A stretch of DNA of 64,000 bases from Chitinivorax sp. PXF-14 (GTDB lineage Bacteria; Pseudomonadota; Gammaproteobacteria; Burkholderiales; SCOH01). A program made the position numbers and the translations under genes. Positions 11,079 to 18,142 of the stretch are shown piece after piece. The notes under the pieces are model-generated. The model was not told the origin of the DNA. It worked only from the letters and a program-made list of their open reading frames with translations, and ran no database searches. The first letter of the stretch is position 1. The number at the start of each line of letters is the position of its first letter. Location: assembly GCF_040812015.1 (NCBI RefSeq), contig NZ_JBFNXJ010000010.1:62001-126000 (forward strand), in the 5' to 3' direction.

Positions 11079-12692
11079 ATGCGCTTGCAGGATATTCCCC
11101 CCGGCCAGCAGGGTGAGCTGGAGAGGCCGCAAGGCCCTAGTTTTGGTGGTGTGACAGGCATGAAAGTCAGGTCTTACAGTAAATGGCTGGTACGCGGCGG
11201 CTTGCTTGCGCTGCTGTTGGCATCGCTCTACGCCGTGGTGATGGTCTACAGTGCGGGCCAGCCGATGCTGGCGCTGAGCGTGCTGGCGGCGATCGGCGCG
11301 GCCGTGTTCGTCTATTCCTCGCCCAGGATGTATGCCTACCGCTACCTGTTCCCGGGTATCGCGGCGGCCATCGTGTTCGTGCTGCTGCCGCTGGTGTATA
11401 CCGTGGCCATCGGCTTTACCAATTACAGCTCGAAGAACCTGCTGTCCTTCGAGCGTGCAACGCAATACCTGCTCGACGAGACCTACAAGGCCGAGGGCGA
11501 GAGCTATGCCTTCTCCCTGCATGCCGACGGCAATGCCTACCGCATCCGTCTCGAAGACAGCCAGAAGGGCAACGTCTTCGTGACCGAAGCGCTGGCGCTG
11601 AAGAAGGCCGAGCCGCTGACGATCCCCGCGATTCCGTTCGATACCGCCAGGGTGGTGCTCGGCGAGCCCGTCCAGCTGCGCGAGCTGATCAAGCTGCAGG
11701 GCGCGCTCAAGGCGGTCTCGGTGACCTTCCCCGATGGCCGTGGCGCGTCGATGTCCGGCCTGCGCGAGTTCTCGCCTGTGCACAAGCTGTATGAAAAACA
11801 GGCCGACGGCTCGCTCAGGAACCAGGAAAGCGGCACCGTGCTCAAGCCCAATTTCAAGACCGGCTTCTACGAAGCGGCCGACGGCACGCAGCAACAGCCC
11901 GGCTTCAAGGTCGGCATCGGCGGCGCCAACTTCGTCCACATCTTCACCGACCCGGCCTTCCAGGAGCCGTTCATCCGCATCTTCCTGTGGACGGTGGCGT
12001 TCTCCGCGCTGACGGTGCTGTTCGCGCTGACGGTCGGCATCGTGCTGGCCGTGGTGCTGAACTGGGAGGCGTTGCGCTTCCGCATGGTTTACCGCACGCT
12101 GCTGTTCCTGCCCTACGCGGTGCCGGGCTTCATCTCGATCCTGGTGTTCAAGGGCCTGTTCAACCAGAGCTTCGGCGAGATCAACCTGATTCTCGACGCG
12201 CTGTTCGGCGTCAAGCCGGCGTGGTTCTCCGACCCGTTCCTGGCCAAGGTGATGATCCTGATCGTCAATACCTGGCTCGGCTACCCGTACATGATGGTGC
12301 TGTGCATGGGCCTGATCAAGGCGATCCCGGCCGATCTGTACGAAGCCTCGGCGATTGCCGGCGCCGGGCCGCTGACCAACTTCTTCAAGATCACGCTGCC
12401 GCTGATCATCAAGCCGCTGACGCCGCTGCTGATCTCGAGCTTCGCCTTCAACTTCAACAACTTCGTGCTGATCAGCCTGTTGACGGCCGGCCGGCCGGAC
12501 TTTCTCGATACCAAGGTGCCGGCAGGCACCACCGATCTGCTGGTGTCCTACACCTACCGCATCGCGTTCGAGGATTCGGGCCAGAACTTCGGCCTGGCGG
12601 CGGCGATCTCGACCGTGATCTTCGTGATCGTGGCGATCCTGTCGCTGGTCAACCTGCGGCTGACCAAGGTAAATCAGGCCGAGCCGCGATAG
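11079..12692 (+). CDS. malF: Maltodextrin ABC transporter permease MalF
   Basis: Inner-membrane permease of the maltodextrin importer, 537 residues. The N-terminal third has several membrane segments, followed by a large periplasmic P2 domain (about residues 125-300) and a C-terminal permease core. The core has the EAA-type loop ADLYEASAIAGAGPLTNFFKITLPLI that docks onto MalK. The P2 domain is characteristic of MalF rather than generic sugar permeases. The ATG at 11079 follows TTGGAGTCGGT. An in-frame ATG at 11160 would start nearer the first membrane helix but has a poor binding site. Confidence 0.93.
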   Translation: MRLQDIPPGQQGELERPQGPSFGGVTGMKVRSYSKWLVRGGLLALLLASLYAVVMVYSAGQPMLALSVLAAIGAAVFVYSSPRMYAYRYLFPGIAAAIVFVLLPLVYTVAIGFTNYSSKNLLSFERATQYLLDETYKAEGESYAFSLHADGNAYRIRLEDSQKGNVFVTEALALKKAEPLTIPAIPFDTARVVLGEPVQLRELIKLQGALKAVSVTFPDGRGASMSGLREFSPVHKLYEKQADGSLRNQESGTVLKPNFKTGFYEAADGTQQQPGFKVGIGGANFVHIFTDPAFQEPFIRIFLWTVAFSALTVLFALTVGIVLAVVLNWEALRFRMVYRTLLFLPYAVPGFISILVFKGLFNQSFGEINLILDALFGVKPAWFSDPFLAKVMILIVNTWLGYPYMMVLCMGLIKAIPADLYEASAIAGAGPLTNFFKITLPLIIKPLTPLLISSFAFNFNNFVLISLLTAGRPDFLDTKVPAGTTDLLVSYTYRIAFEDSGQNFGLAAAISTVIFVIVAILSLVNLRLTKVNQAEPR

Positions 12693-12702
12693 GCCAATCC
12701 AG

Positions 12703-12719
12703 GCCGGGCCGTGCCCGGC
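12703..12719 (+). other. Stem-loop between malF and malG
   Basis: GCCGGGC and GCCCGGC pair perfectly around CGT, starting 10 bases after the malF stop. There is no T run, so it looks like an mRNA-stabilising or attenuating hairpin rather than a terminator. The malF-malG spacer is 176 bases, long for an operon, and nothing else recognisable was seen in it. Confidence 0.5.
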
Positions 12720-12868
12720 AGAGAGCAACAGACTTCGATTGCGGCGGTGTCATGCCGGCGTGCGAGTCGCCGGCTGTGGGGTGATGCCGTCGCGATCGAA
12801 GACCCGGGCCGCGAGCCCAACCGATTGTCACCGCTCGATAGACCGGGCGGTTCTTGTGAGGAGCCATC

Positions 12869-13759
12869 ATGGCCGTAGTTCTCGATAAATCGCATCGCTG
12901 GCGCGTGCTGGCTGCCCATGTGGGGGTGATCGCCTTCATCGCGCTGATCATGTTCCCGTTCCTGATGATCCTGTCGATCAGCCTGCGTCCGGGCAACTTT
13001 GCCACCGGCAGCATTATCCCCGAGACCATCAGCTTCGAGCACTGGAAGCTGGCACTCGGCATGTCCTACCAGAACGCTGACGGCCTGCTGATCGAGCCGC
13101 CCTTCCCGGTGCTGCGCTGGCTGTGGAACTCGATCAAGGTCGCCACCATCTCGGCGTCGGTGATCCTGCTGCTGTCGACCACCAGCGCCTACGCCTTCGC
13201 GCGCATGAAGTTCCGCTTCAAGCAGCAGACGATGACCGCGCTGATGCTGATGCAGATGTTCCCGGCGGTGCTGGCGCTGGTGGCGATCTACGCCATCTTC
13301 GACCAGATCGGCACCTATGTGCCCTGGCTCGGTATCGACAGCCACGGCTCGCTGGTGCTCGCCTACGCTGGCGGCATCGCCATGCATATCTGGACCATCA
13401 AGGGTTACTACGACACGATCCCGGTCGAGATCGAGGAGGCGGCCAAGGTGGACGGCGCCACGCCGTGGCAGGCCTTCCGCTACGTGCTGCTGCCGATGGC
13501 GCTGCCCATCCTGATGGTGGTGTTCCTGCTCGCCTTCATCGGCTCGATCATCGAATACCCGGTCGCCTCGGTGCTCCTGCACGAGGAAAAGAATCTCACG
13601 CTGGCCGTCGGCTCCAAGCTTTTCCTCTACCCACAGAAGTATATGTGGGGCGATTTCGCCGCCGCCGCCATCCTGTCTGGCCTGCCGATCACCGTGGTGT
13701 TCCTGATCGCGCAGAAATGGATGATCGCCGGGCTCACCTCGGGCGGCGTGAAGGGCTGA
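12869..13759 (+). CDS. malG: Maltodextrin ABC transporter permease MalG
   Basis: Second inner-membrane permease of the importer, partner of MalF. The 296-residue protein starts with a cytoplasmic stretch and a first membrane helix ([20 protein letters not shown]). It ends in [20 protein letters not shown], a C-terminal tail like that of E. coli MalG, which reaches into MalE. The EAA loop [19 protein letters not shown] is intact. Start ATG follows GTGAGGAGCCATC. Followed 77 bases later by the small PUD protein. Confidence 0.94.
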   Translation: MAVVLDKSHRWRVLAAHVGVIAFIALIMFPFLMILSISLRPGNFATGSIIPETISFEHWKLALGMSYQNADGLLIEPPFPVLRWLWNSIKVATISASVILLLSTTSAYAFARMKFRFKQQTMTALMLMQMFPAVLALVAIYAIFDQIGTYVPWLGIDSHGSLVLAYAGGIAMHIWTIKGYYDTIPVEIEEAAKVDGATPWQAFRYVLLPMALPILMVVFLLAFIGSIIEYPVASVLLHEEKNLTLAVGSKLFLYPQKYMWGDFAAAAILSGLPITVVFLIAQKWMIAGLTSGGVKG

Positions 13760-13836
13760 TCGCTAGTTATCCGGCAAGGGCAATAACCACAATAACAATA
13801 AGAACATCGATATCGACCATCCTGAGGAGTGATGAA

Positions 13837-14280
13837 ATGCTGAGCAAACGTAACTTCGTGAAACTGATCCTGGGCGCGGTATTGGCGTCGAACGCGGCAT
13901 TCGGCCTGGCGGCGGACCTGCCGGACGACAGCGTGGCGATCCACTACCACCGTCCCGACGGCAAGTACCAGGATTGGGGCGTCCACCTGTGGCGCCGGGC
14001 CGGTGGCTCGCCCGACCTGCCGCTGGAAGGCATCAGCTGGGGCTCGCCGATGATGCCGAGCGGCGAGGACGACTTCGGCGTGTTCTGGCAGCGCAAGGTG
14101 GCCGAGTTCGGCAAGGATGGCAGGGTCTACTACATCATCCACAAGGGCGAGCGCAAGGACCAGCTCGGCCGCGACATGGACTTCGACCCGAAGAAGGCGC
14201 GCGAGGTGTGGGTGGTGTCCGGTGACAAGAACATCTACTTCTCCAAGGAAGAGGCCCTCAAGGCCATTCCCAAGCAGTAA
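13837..14280 (+). CDS. Secreted stand-alone pullulanase-associated (PUD/CBM41-like) protein
   Basis: Protein of 147 residues with a signal peptide (MLSKRNFVKLILGAVLASNAAFGLAA). Almost the entire mature part is one domain: VAIHYHRPDGKYQDWGVHLW, then GISWGSPMM, FWQRKV, YYIIHKGERKDQ and VWVVSGDKNIYF. This pattern matches the PUD/CBM41 module that precedes the catalytic region of pullulanases and binds alpha-glucans. The pullulanase at 50353 has the same start ([18 protein letters not shown]). Here there is no catalytic domain. Position directly after malG suggests a periplasmic maltodextrin-binding accessory. Start ATG follows TGAGGAGTGATGAA. Function is inferred. Confidence 0.85.
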   Translation: MLSKRNFVKLILGAVLASNAAFGLAADLPDDSVAIHYHRPDGKYQDWGVHLWRRAGGSPDLPLEGISWGSPMMPSGEDDFGVFWQRKVAEFGKDGRVYYIIHKGERKDQLGRDMDFDPKKAREVWVVSGDKNIYFSKEEALKAIPKQ

Positions 14281-14288
14281 GCACGGAT

Positions 14289-14309
14289 GGCCGCCCCGCC
14301 GGGGCGGCC
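14289..14309 (+). terminator. GC-rich hairpin after the PUD gene
   Basis: GGCCGCCCC and GGGGCGGCC pair perfectly around GCC, nine bases after the PUD stop codon. It lacks a T tract, so it may be a weak terminator or a 3-prime stabiliser closing the mal operon. Confidence 0.55.
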
Positions 14310-14346
14310 CGGTTGGAACGACTCTGGCGGCAAGGTTGGTGGTGGC

Positions 14347-15225
14347 ATGGAGCAGCAGTTTTCCCGATTGATCCTTGGTTCGTGGCGCGTACGCGATTGG
14401 GGCCGCACACCGGCAGAGCTCGCCGATTTCTTCAGCGCCTGCGCCGATCTCGGGCTGACCAGCATCGATTTTGCCGACATCTATGGCGACTACGAAGCCG
14501 AAGCCGCCTGTGGCGCGGCCTTTGCACTGCGGCCCGGCTTGCGTCGGCGCCTGCGCTTCATCGGCAAGTGTGGCATCAAGCTGACCTCGGCCAAGCACCC
14601 GGAGCGCAGGCTCAACCATTACGACACGCGGCGCGGCCATCTGATCGCCGCCGCCGAGCAGACCCTGATCAATCTCGGTACCGATCATCTCGATACCCTG
14701 TTGATCCATCGCCCCGATCCGCTCATGGATGCCGACGAGGTGGCCGAAGCCTTCACCGTACTGCAGCGTGCGGGCAAGGTGCGCAGTTTCGGGGTGTCGA
14801 ACTTCACGCCGTCGCGGCTCAAACTGCTGCAGTCGCGGCTACCGTTCCGGCTGGTCGCCAACCAGGTCGAGGTGTCGCTGCTGCATGTCGAGACGCTCTA
14901 CGACGGCACGCTGGACCAGTGCCAGCGCCTCGGCATCGTGCCGCAGGCCTGGTCGCCGCTCGGTGGCGGCGCGCTGTTCGACGATAGCCCGGCCCGTGCG
15001 CCCTTGCGCGCGATGCTGGCGCAGATCGGCGAAGAACTCGGTGGCGCGACGCCGGCCCAGGTGGCGCTGGCCTGGCTGCTTGCCCACCCGGCCCGCATCC
15101 ACCCGATCATCGGCAGCGGCAAGCTCGACAGCATGCGCCAGGCGGCGCGCGCGCTGGATCTGCGGCTGGATCGCGAACAATGGTTCCTGCTGCTGCGCGC
15201 GGCAGTCGGCCATGATGTGCCCTAG
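14347..15225 (+). CDS. Aldo/keto reductase, YdhF-like
   Basis: NAD(P)H-dependent oxidoreductase of the aldo/keto reductase superfamily, 292 residues. Close resemblance to E. coli YdhF shows in LILGSWRVRDWGRTPAELADF, SIDFADIYGDYEAEAACG (catalytic Asp and Tyr), KCGIKLTS (Lys), TDHLDTLLIHRPDPLMDADEVAEAF (His), GKVRSFGVSNFTPS and IIGSGKLDSMRQA. The physiological substrate of this group is unknown. Start ATG at 14347 was chosen because homology begins there. It lies between the mal genes and gap, so a role in sugar metabolism is possible but unproven. Confidence 0.88.
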   Translation: MEQQFSRLILGSWRVRDWGRTPAELADFFSACADLGLTSIDFADIYGDYEAEAACGAAFALRPGLRRRLRFIGKCGIKLTSAKHPERRLNHYDTRRGHLIAAAEQTLINLGTDHLDTLLIHRPDPLMDADEVAEAFTVLQRAGKVRSFGVSNFTPSRLKLLQSRLPFRLVANQVEVSLLHVETLYDGTLDQCQRLGIVPQAWSPLGGGALFDDSPARAPLRAMLAQIGEELGGATPAQVALAWLLAHPARIHPIIGSGKLDSMRQAARALDLRLDREQWFLLLRAAVGHDVP

Positions 15226-15240
15226 CGCAGGAAACCGAAG

Positions 15241-15256
15241 CGAGCCGCGAGGCTCG
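15241..15256 (+). other. Short hairpin after the aldo/keto reductase gene
   Basis: CGAGCC and GGCTCG pair around GCGA, 16 bases after the stop codon. No T tract follows. It may help end the transcript; evidence is weak. Confidence 0.35.
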
Positions 15257-15363
15257 AATGAAGTACAGGATTGGACTCGCCGGGCCGCAACGCCACGGCA
15301 GGTCGACAGGATTGCTCTCGCCCCCCACGGAGCGATGTGAGCCGCAACAAGCGGCAATGTAGA

Positions 15364-15408
15364 GCCCATCTCAGCAGGATGCACAGGCTGTTTCCTGCTG
15401 AGATGGGC
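15364..15408 (+). promoter_or_regulatory. Perfect 16-bp inverted repeat in the gap leader
   Basis: GCCCATCTCAGCAGGA (15364-15379) and its exact complement TCCTGCTGAGATGGGC (15393-15408) flank a 13-base loop. The repeat ends 16 bases before the gap ribosome binding site AGGAG. There is no T run, so it is not a typical terminator. As RNA it would form a very stable leader hairpin; as DNA it could be a large operator. Confidence 0.7.
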
Positions 15409-15439
15409 GCTAAACCCAAATATGCAGGAGCAAAAATTC

Positions 15440-16486
15440 ATGACGATCCGTTTGGCAATCAACGGCTATGGCCGCATCGGCCGCAATACGCTGCGCGCGC
15501 TGTATGAAGCGAAGCGTAACAACGAACTGCAGATCGTCGCCGTCAACACGCTCGGCGATACCAACATCAATGCGCACCTGACGCAGTTCGACAGCGTGCA
15601 CGGCCCGTTCAACGCCGAGGTGAAGGTCGACGGCAGCGACATCCTGGTCAACGGCGACCGTATCCACTTCCTGTCCGAGCGCGATCCGGCCAAGCTGCCC
15701 TGGGGCGCCATGCATGTCGACGTGGTGCTCGAATGCACCGGCCTGTTCACCAGCAAGCACACCGCTTCGGCGCACCTGGTGGCCGGCGCGAAGAAGGTGG
15801 TGATCTCGGCGCCTGGCGGCACCGACGTCGATGCCACCGTGGTCTACGGCGTCAACCATCAAACGCTGAAGCCCGAGCACACGGTGATCTCCAACGCCTC
15901 GTGCACCACCAACTGTCTGGCGCCCGTGGCCAAGGCGCTCAACGACAAGCTGGGCATCGTTTCCGGCTTGATGACGACGATCCACTCCTACACCAACGAT
16001 CAGGTGCTGACCGACGTCTACCACAGCGACCTGCGCCGCGCCCGCTCGGCCACGCAGTCGATGATCCCGACCAAGACCGGCGCCGCCTCGGCCCTGGGGC
16101 TGGTGCTACCGGAGCTCGCCGGCAGGCTCGACGGCATGGCGGTGCGCGTACCGACGATCAATGTGTCGCTGGTCGACCTGGTGTTCCAGGCTTCGCGCCC
16201 GACCACCAAGGAAGAGGTCAACGCCATCGTGCAGGAAGCCGCCGCGGGCGCGCTCAAGGACGTGCTCAAGGTGAACACGCTGCCGCTGGTGTCGGTCGAT
16301 TTCAACCACAACGCCGCCTCCAGCATCTTCGACGCGACCCAGACCAAGGTCGTCAACGGCACCCAGGTCAAGATCATGGCCTGGTACGACAACGAATGGG
16401 GCTATTCGAACCGCATGCTCGATGCCGCCAAGGCGTTGATGACCGCCTCGCATCAGGGTCACACCAGTAGCGCCGTGACCGCGTGA
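15440..16486 (+). CDS. gap: Glyceraldehyde-3-phosphate dehydrogenase, type I
   Basis: Oxidises glyceraldehyde-3-phosphate, the triose made by Eda, to 1,3-bisphosphoglycerate. It is a 348-residue protein with the Rossmann motif [15 protein letters not shown], catalytic [10 protein letters not shown] near residue 155, the phosphate-binding segment [17 protein letters not shown] and [12 protein letters not shown] near the end. The ATG at 15440 follows AGGAGCAAAAATTC; an in-frame ATG at 15422 overlaps that site and is less likely. The usual NAD-selective Asp after strand 2 is Thr37 here (VAVNTLGD). Overall it resembles the Gap that accompanies zwf/edd in pseudomonads. Confidence 0.93.
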   Translation: MTIRLAINGYGRIGRNTLRALYEAKRNNELQIVAVNTLGDTNINAHLTQFDSVHGPFNAEVKVDGSDILVNGDRIHFLSERDPAKLPWGAMHVDVVLECTGLFTSKHTASAHLVAGAKKVVISAPGGTDVDATVVYGVNHQTLKPEHTVISNASCTTNCLAPVAKALNDKLGIVSGLMTTIHSYTNDQVLTDVYHSDLRRARSATQSMIPTKTGAASALGLVLPELAGRLDGMAVRVPTINVSLVDLVFQASRPTTKEEVNAIVQEAAAGALKDVLKVNTLPLVSVDFNHNAASSIFDATQTKVVNGTQVKIMAWYDNEWGYSNRMLDAAKALMTASHQGHTSSAVTA

Positions 16487-16491
16487 GGCCG

Positions 16492-16523
16492 AGGCCGCCG
16501 CCGGGCAAGCCTGCCGGCGGCCT
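16492..16523 (+). terminator. Hairpin after gap
   Basis: AGGCCGCCG (16492-16500) pairs with CGGCGGCCT (16515-16523), six bases after the gap stop codon. The stem is strong but followed only by TGAG, so termination efficiency is uncertain. Confidence 0.6.
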
Positions 16524-16810
16524 TGAGAGGGCCGTCTGGTGTGCCGGCGGGCGGTGCTGCCAGCATGTGCCCGTTTTCTTGCCGCATGGGCCCCGCCATG
16601 CGCCGCGAAGACGGGCAACCCATTCCGGCCCACCACCTGGCTCGCGCCGGGTGTCCAAGCCCTGCGTCTGAGCGGCAGCAGGCAAGCAGTATTAAGACAA
16701 GCAATATAAGAAATGACCATGGCCTGTGAGCCACGGACAGAAGGCGCCGGCATTGGCTGGCCCGGCGGCGGTGCTCACCCTCGCATGGCTCACCGTATGG
16801 CGGCGTATGC

Positions 16811-16824
16811 CCCCGTCAGGGGAA
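16811..16824 (+). promoter_or_regulatory. Leader hairpin motif of the second malE (copy 2)
   Basis: CCCCGTCAGGGGAA is identical to the motif at 9718-9731 and stands 39 bases before the ATG at 16850, against 37 for copy 1. The surrounding leader bases differ, which points to selection on the motif or to partial retention after duplication. Confidence 0.45.
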
Positions 16825-16849
16825 CCAAAGAGTGAGGGTGACAATACCA

Positions 16850-18064
16850 ATGAAAACCGTAGCAAACGGTCGCGTCCGGCTCCTGGCCGGCGCAATGTGT
16901 TGTGTGCTGGCGCAAGGCGCGCAGGCCTGGGACAACGGCAAGCTGCTGATCTGGATCAACGGCGACAAGGGCTACCGTGGCCTGCAGAAGGTCGGCGACG
17001 ATTTCACCAGGAAAACCGGCATCCCGGTCAAGGTCGAACATCCGGACGACGCCACCGGCAAGTTCACGCAGTTCGGCGGCACCAAACAGGGCCCCGATAT
17101 CTGGATCTGGCCGCATGACCGGCTCGGCGAATGGGTCGGCAAGGGCTTGCTGTCTCCGGTGAAGGTGCCCGACAGCCTGCGCGACAGCGTGGTCAGCGTC
17201 GGCTGGGAGGCATTCGCGGTCGATGGCAAGACCTGGGGCTACCCCATCGCGGTCGAGGCCATCAGCCTGATCTACAACAAGGACCTGCTGCCCAACCCGC
17301 CCAAGAGCTTCGAAGAGCTGCCCGAGCTCGACAAGAAGCTCAAGGCCCGCGGTATCCGCGCCATCGGCTGGGAATACACCAGCCCTTACTTCTCATGGCC
17401 CTTGCTGGCCGCCAACGGTGGCTTCATCTTCCCGCGCGACATCAACGGCAACTACCTGTCGGGTGAGACCGGGGTCAACAAGCCGGGGGCGATTGCCGGC
17501 CTGGAAGTGTTGGCCAGCCTGGTCGACAAGGGTGTGCTTCCGGCCAACGGCATGCCCTACGCCGATGCCGAGCGCGCCATGCAGGACGGCAAGCAGGCCA
17601 TGTTCATCTCCGGCCCCTGGGCCTGGGATGGGCTGCGCGACGCCAAGGTCAACTTTGGCATTGCCCCGCTGCCGACGGTGAAGGGCAAGCCGGCCAGGCC
17701 CTTCGTCGGTGTGCTGGGGGCGATGGTCGCCGCCCACAGCCCGAACCAGAAGGCCGCGACCCAGTTCATCGAGGGCTTTCTCGAACAGCCCGCCGGCCTG
17801 CGCAAGATGAACGAAGACGTGCCGATCGGCGTGCCCGCCCACAAGGCATTCTTTGGCGAGCTGTACAACGACGCCAATATCCGCGCCTCGATGGAGGCGG
17901 TCAGCGCGGGCAAGCCGATGCCGCACAATCCCGAGATGAACCGCTTCTGGGGCGCGATGGCGATGGCCCTGCAGCAGACGACGACCGACGCACCCGATCG
18001 CAAGAAGCCCAAGGAGGCGCTCGATCTGGTCGCCAAGGCCGTGGTCGGCAAGGACAAGCGCTGA
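16850..18064 (+). CDS. Second maltodextrin-binding protein (orphan MalE paralogue)
   Basis: Periplasmic binding protein of 404 residues with a signal peptide ending LAQGAQA. Mature sequence GKLLIWINGDKGYRGLQKVGDDFTRKTG and [19 protein letters not shown] are close to the malE product at 9755, as are IYNKDLLPNPPKSFEELPELDKKLK and PHNPEMNRFWGAMAMAL. The ATG follows GAGGGTGACAATACC; a GTG at 16832 is possible. No permease genes accompany it, so it probably delivers a different maltodextrin range to the same MalFGK complex, or serves as a sensor ligand carrier. Both roles are inferred. Confidence 0.9.
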   Translation: MKTVANGRVRLLAGAMCCVLAQGAQAWDNGKLLIWINGDKGYRGLQKVGDDFTRKTGIPVKVEHPDDATGKFTQFGGTKQGPDIWIWPHDRLGEWVGKGLLSPVKVPDSLRDSVVSVGWEAFAVDGKTWGYPIAVEAISLIYNKDLLPNPPKSFEELPELDKKLKARGIRAIGWEYTSPYFSWPLLAANGGFIFPRDINGNYLSGETGVNKPGAIAGLEVLASLVDKGVLPANGMPYADAERAMQDGKQAMFISGPWAWDGLRDAKVNFGIAPLPTVKGKPARPFVGVLGAMVAAHSPNQKAATQFIEGFLEQPAGLRKMNEDVPIGVPAHKAFFGELYNDANIRASMEAVSAGKPMPHNPEMNRFWGAMAMALQQTTTDAPDRKKPKEALDLVAKAVVGKDKR

Positions 18065-18080
18065 GCCTGCCCCTGCAGCA

Positions 18081-18117
18081 GACCAGACAAAGGCCCTCAG
18101 CGGGCCTTTGTCTGGTC
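18081..18117. terminator. Bidirectional terminator hairpin
   Basis: GACCAGACAAAGGCCC (18081-18096) pairs perfectly with GGGCCTTTGTCTGGTC (18102-18117) around TCAGC. The 16-bp stem sits in the 78-base gap between the convergent malE paralogue and the histidine kinase gene, so it can serve both. T tracts are weak on both sides. Confidence 0.75.
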
Positions 18118-18142
18118 CTGCGGGTTTGACCCCGTGCCGGCA

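Larger units (their letters stand above)
16487..16849 (+). promoter_or_regulatory. Spacer between gap and the second malE
   Basis: This 363-base stretch has no supported gene. It contains the gap terminator hairpin (16492-16523), a second small inverted repeat GCATGG/CCATGC near 16583-16600, and an AT-rich patch around 16680-16715 that is the likeliest promoter position. The CCCCGTCAGGGGAA motif lies at 16811-16824. I could not identify convincing -35 and -10 boxes. Confidence 0.5.
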
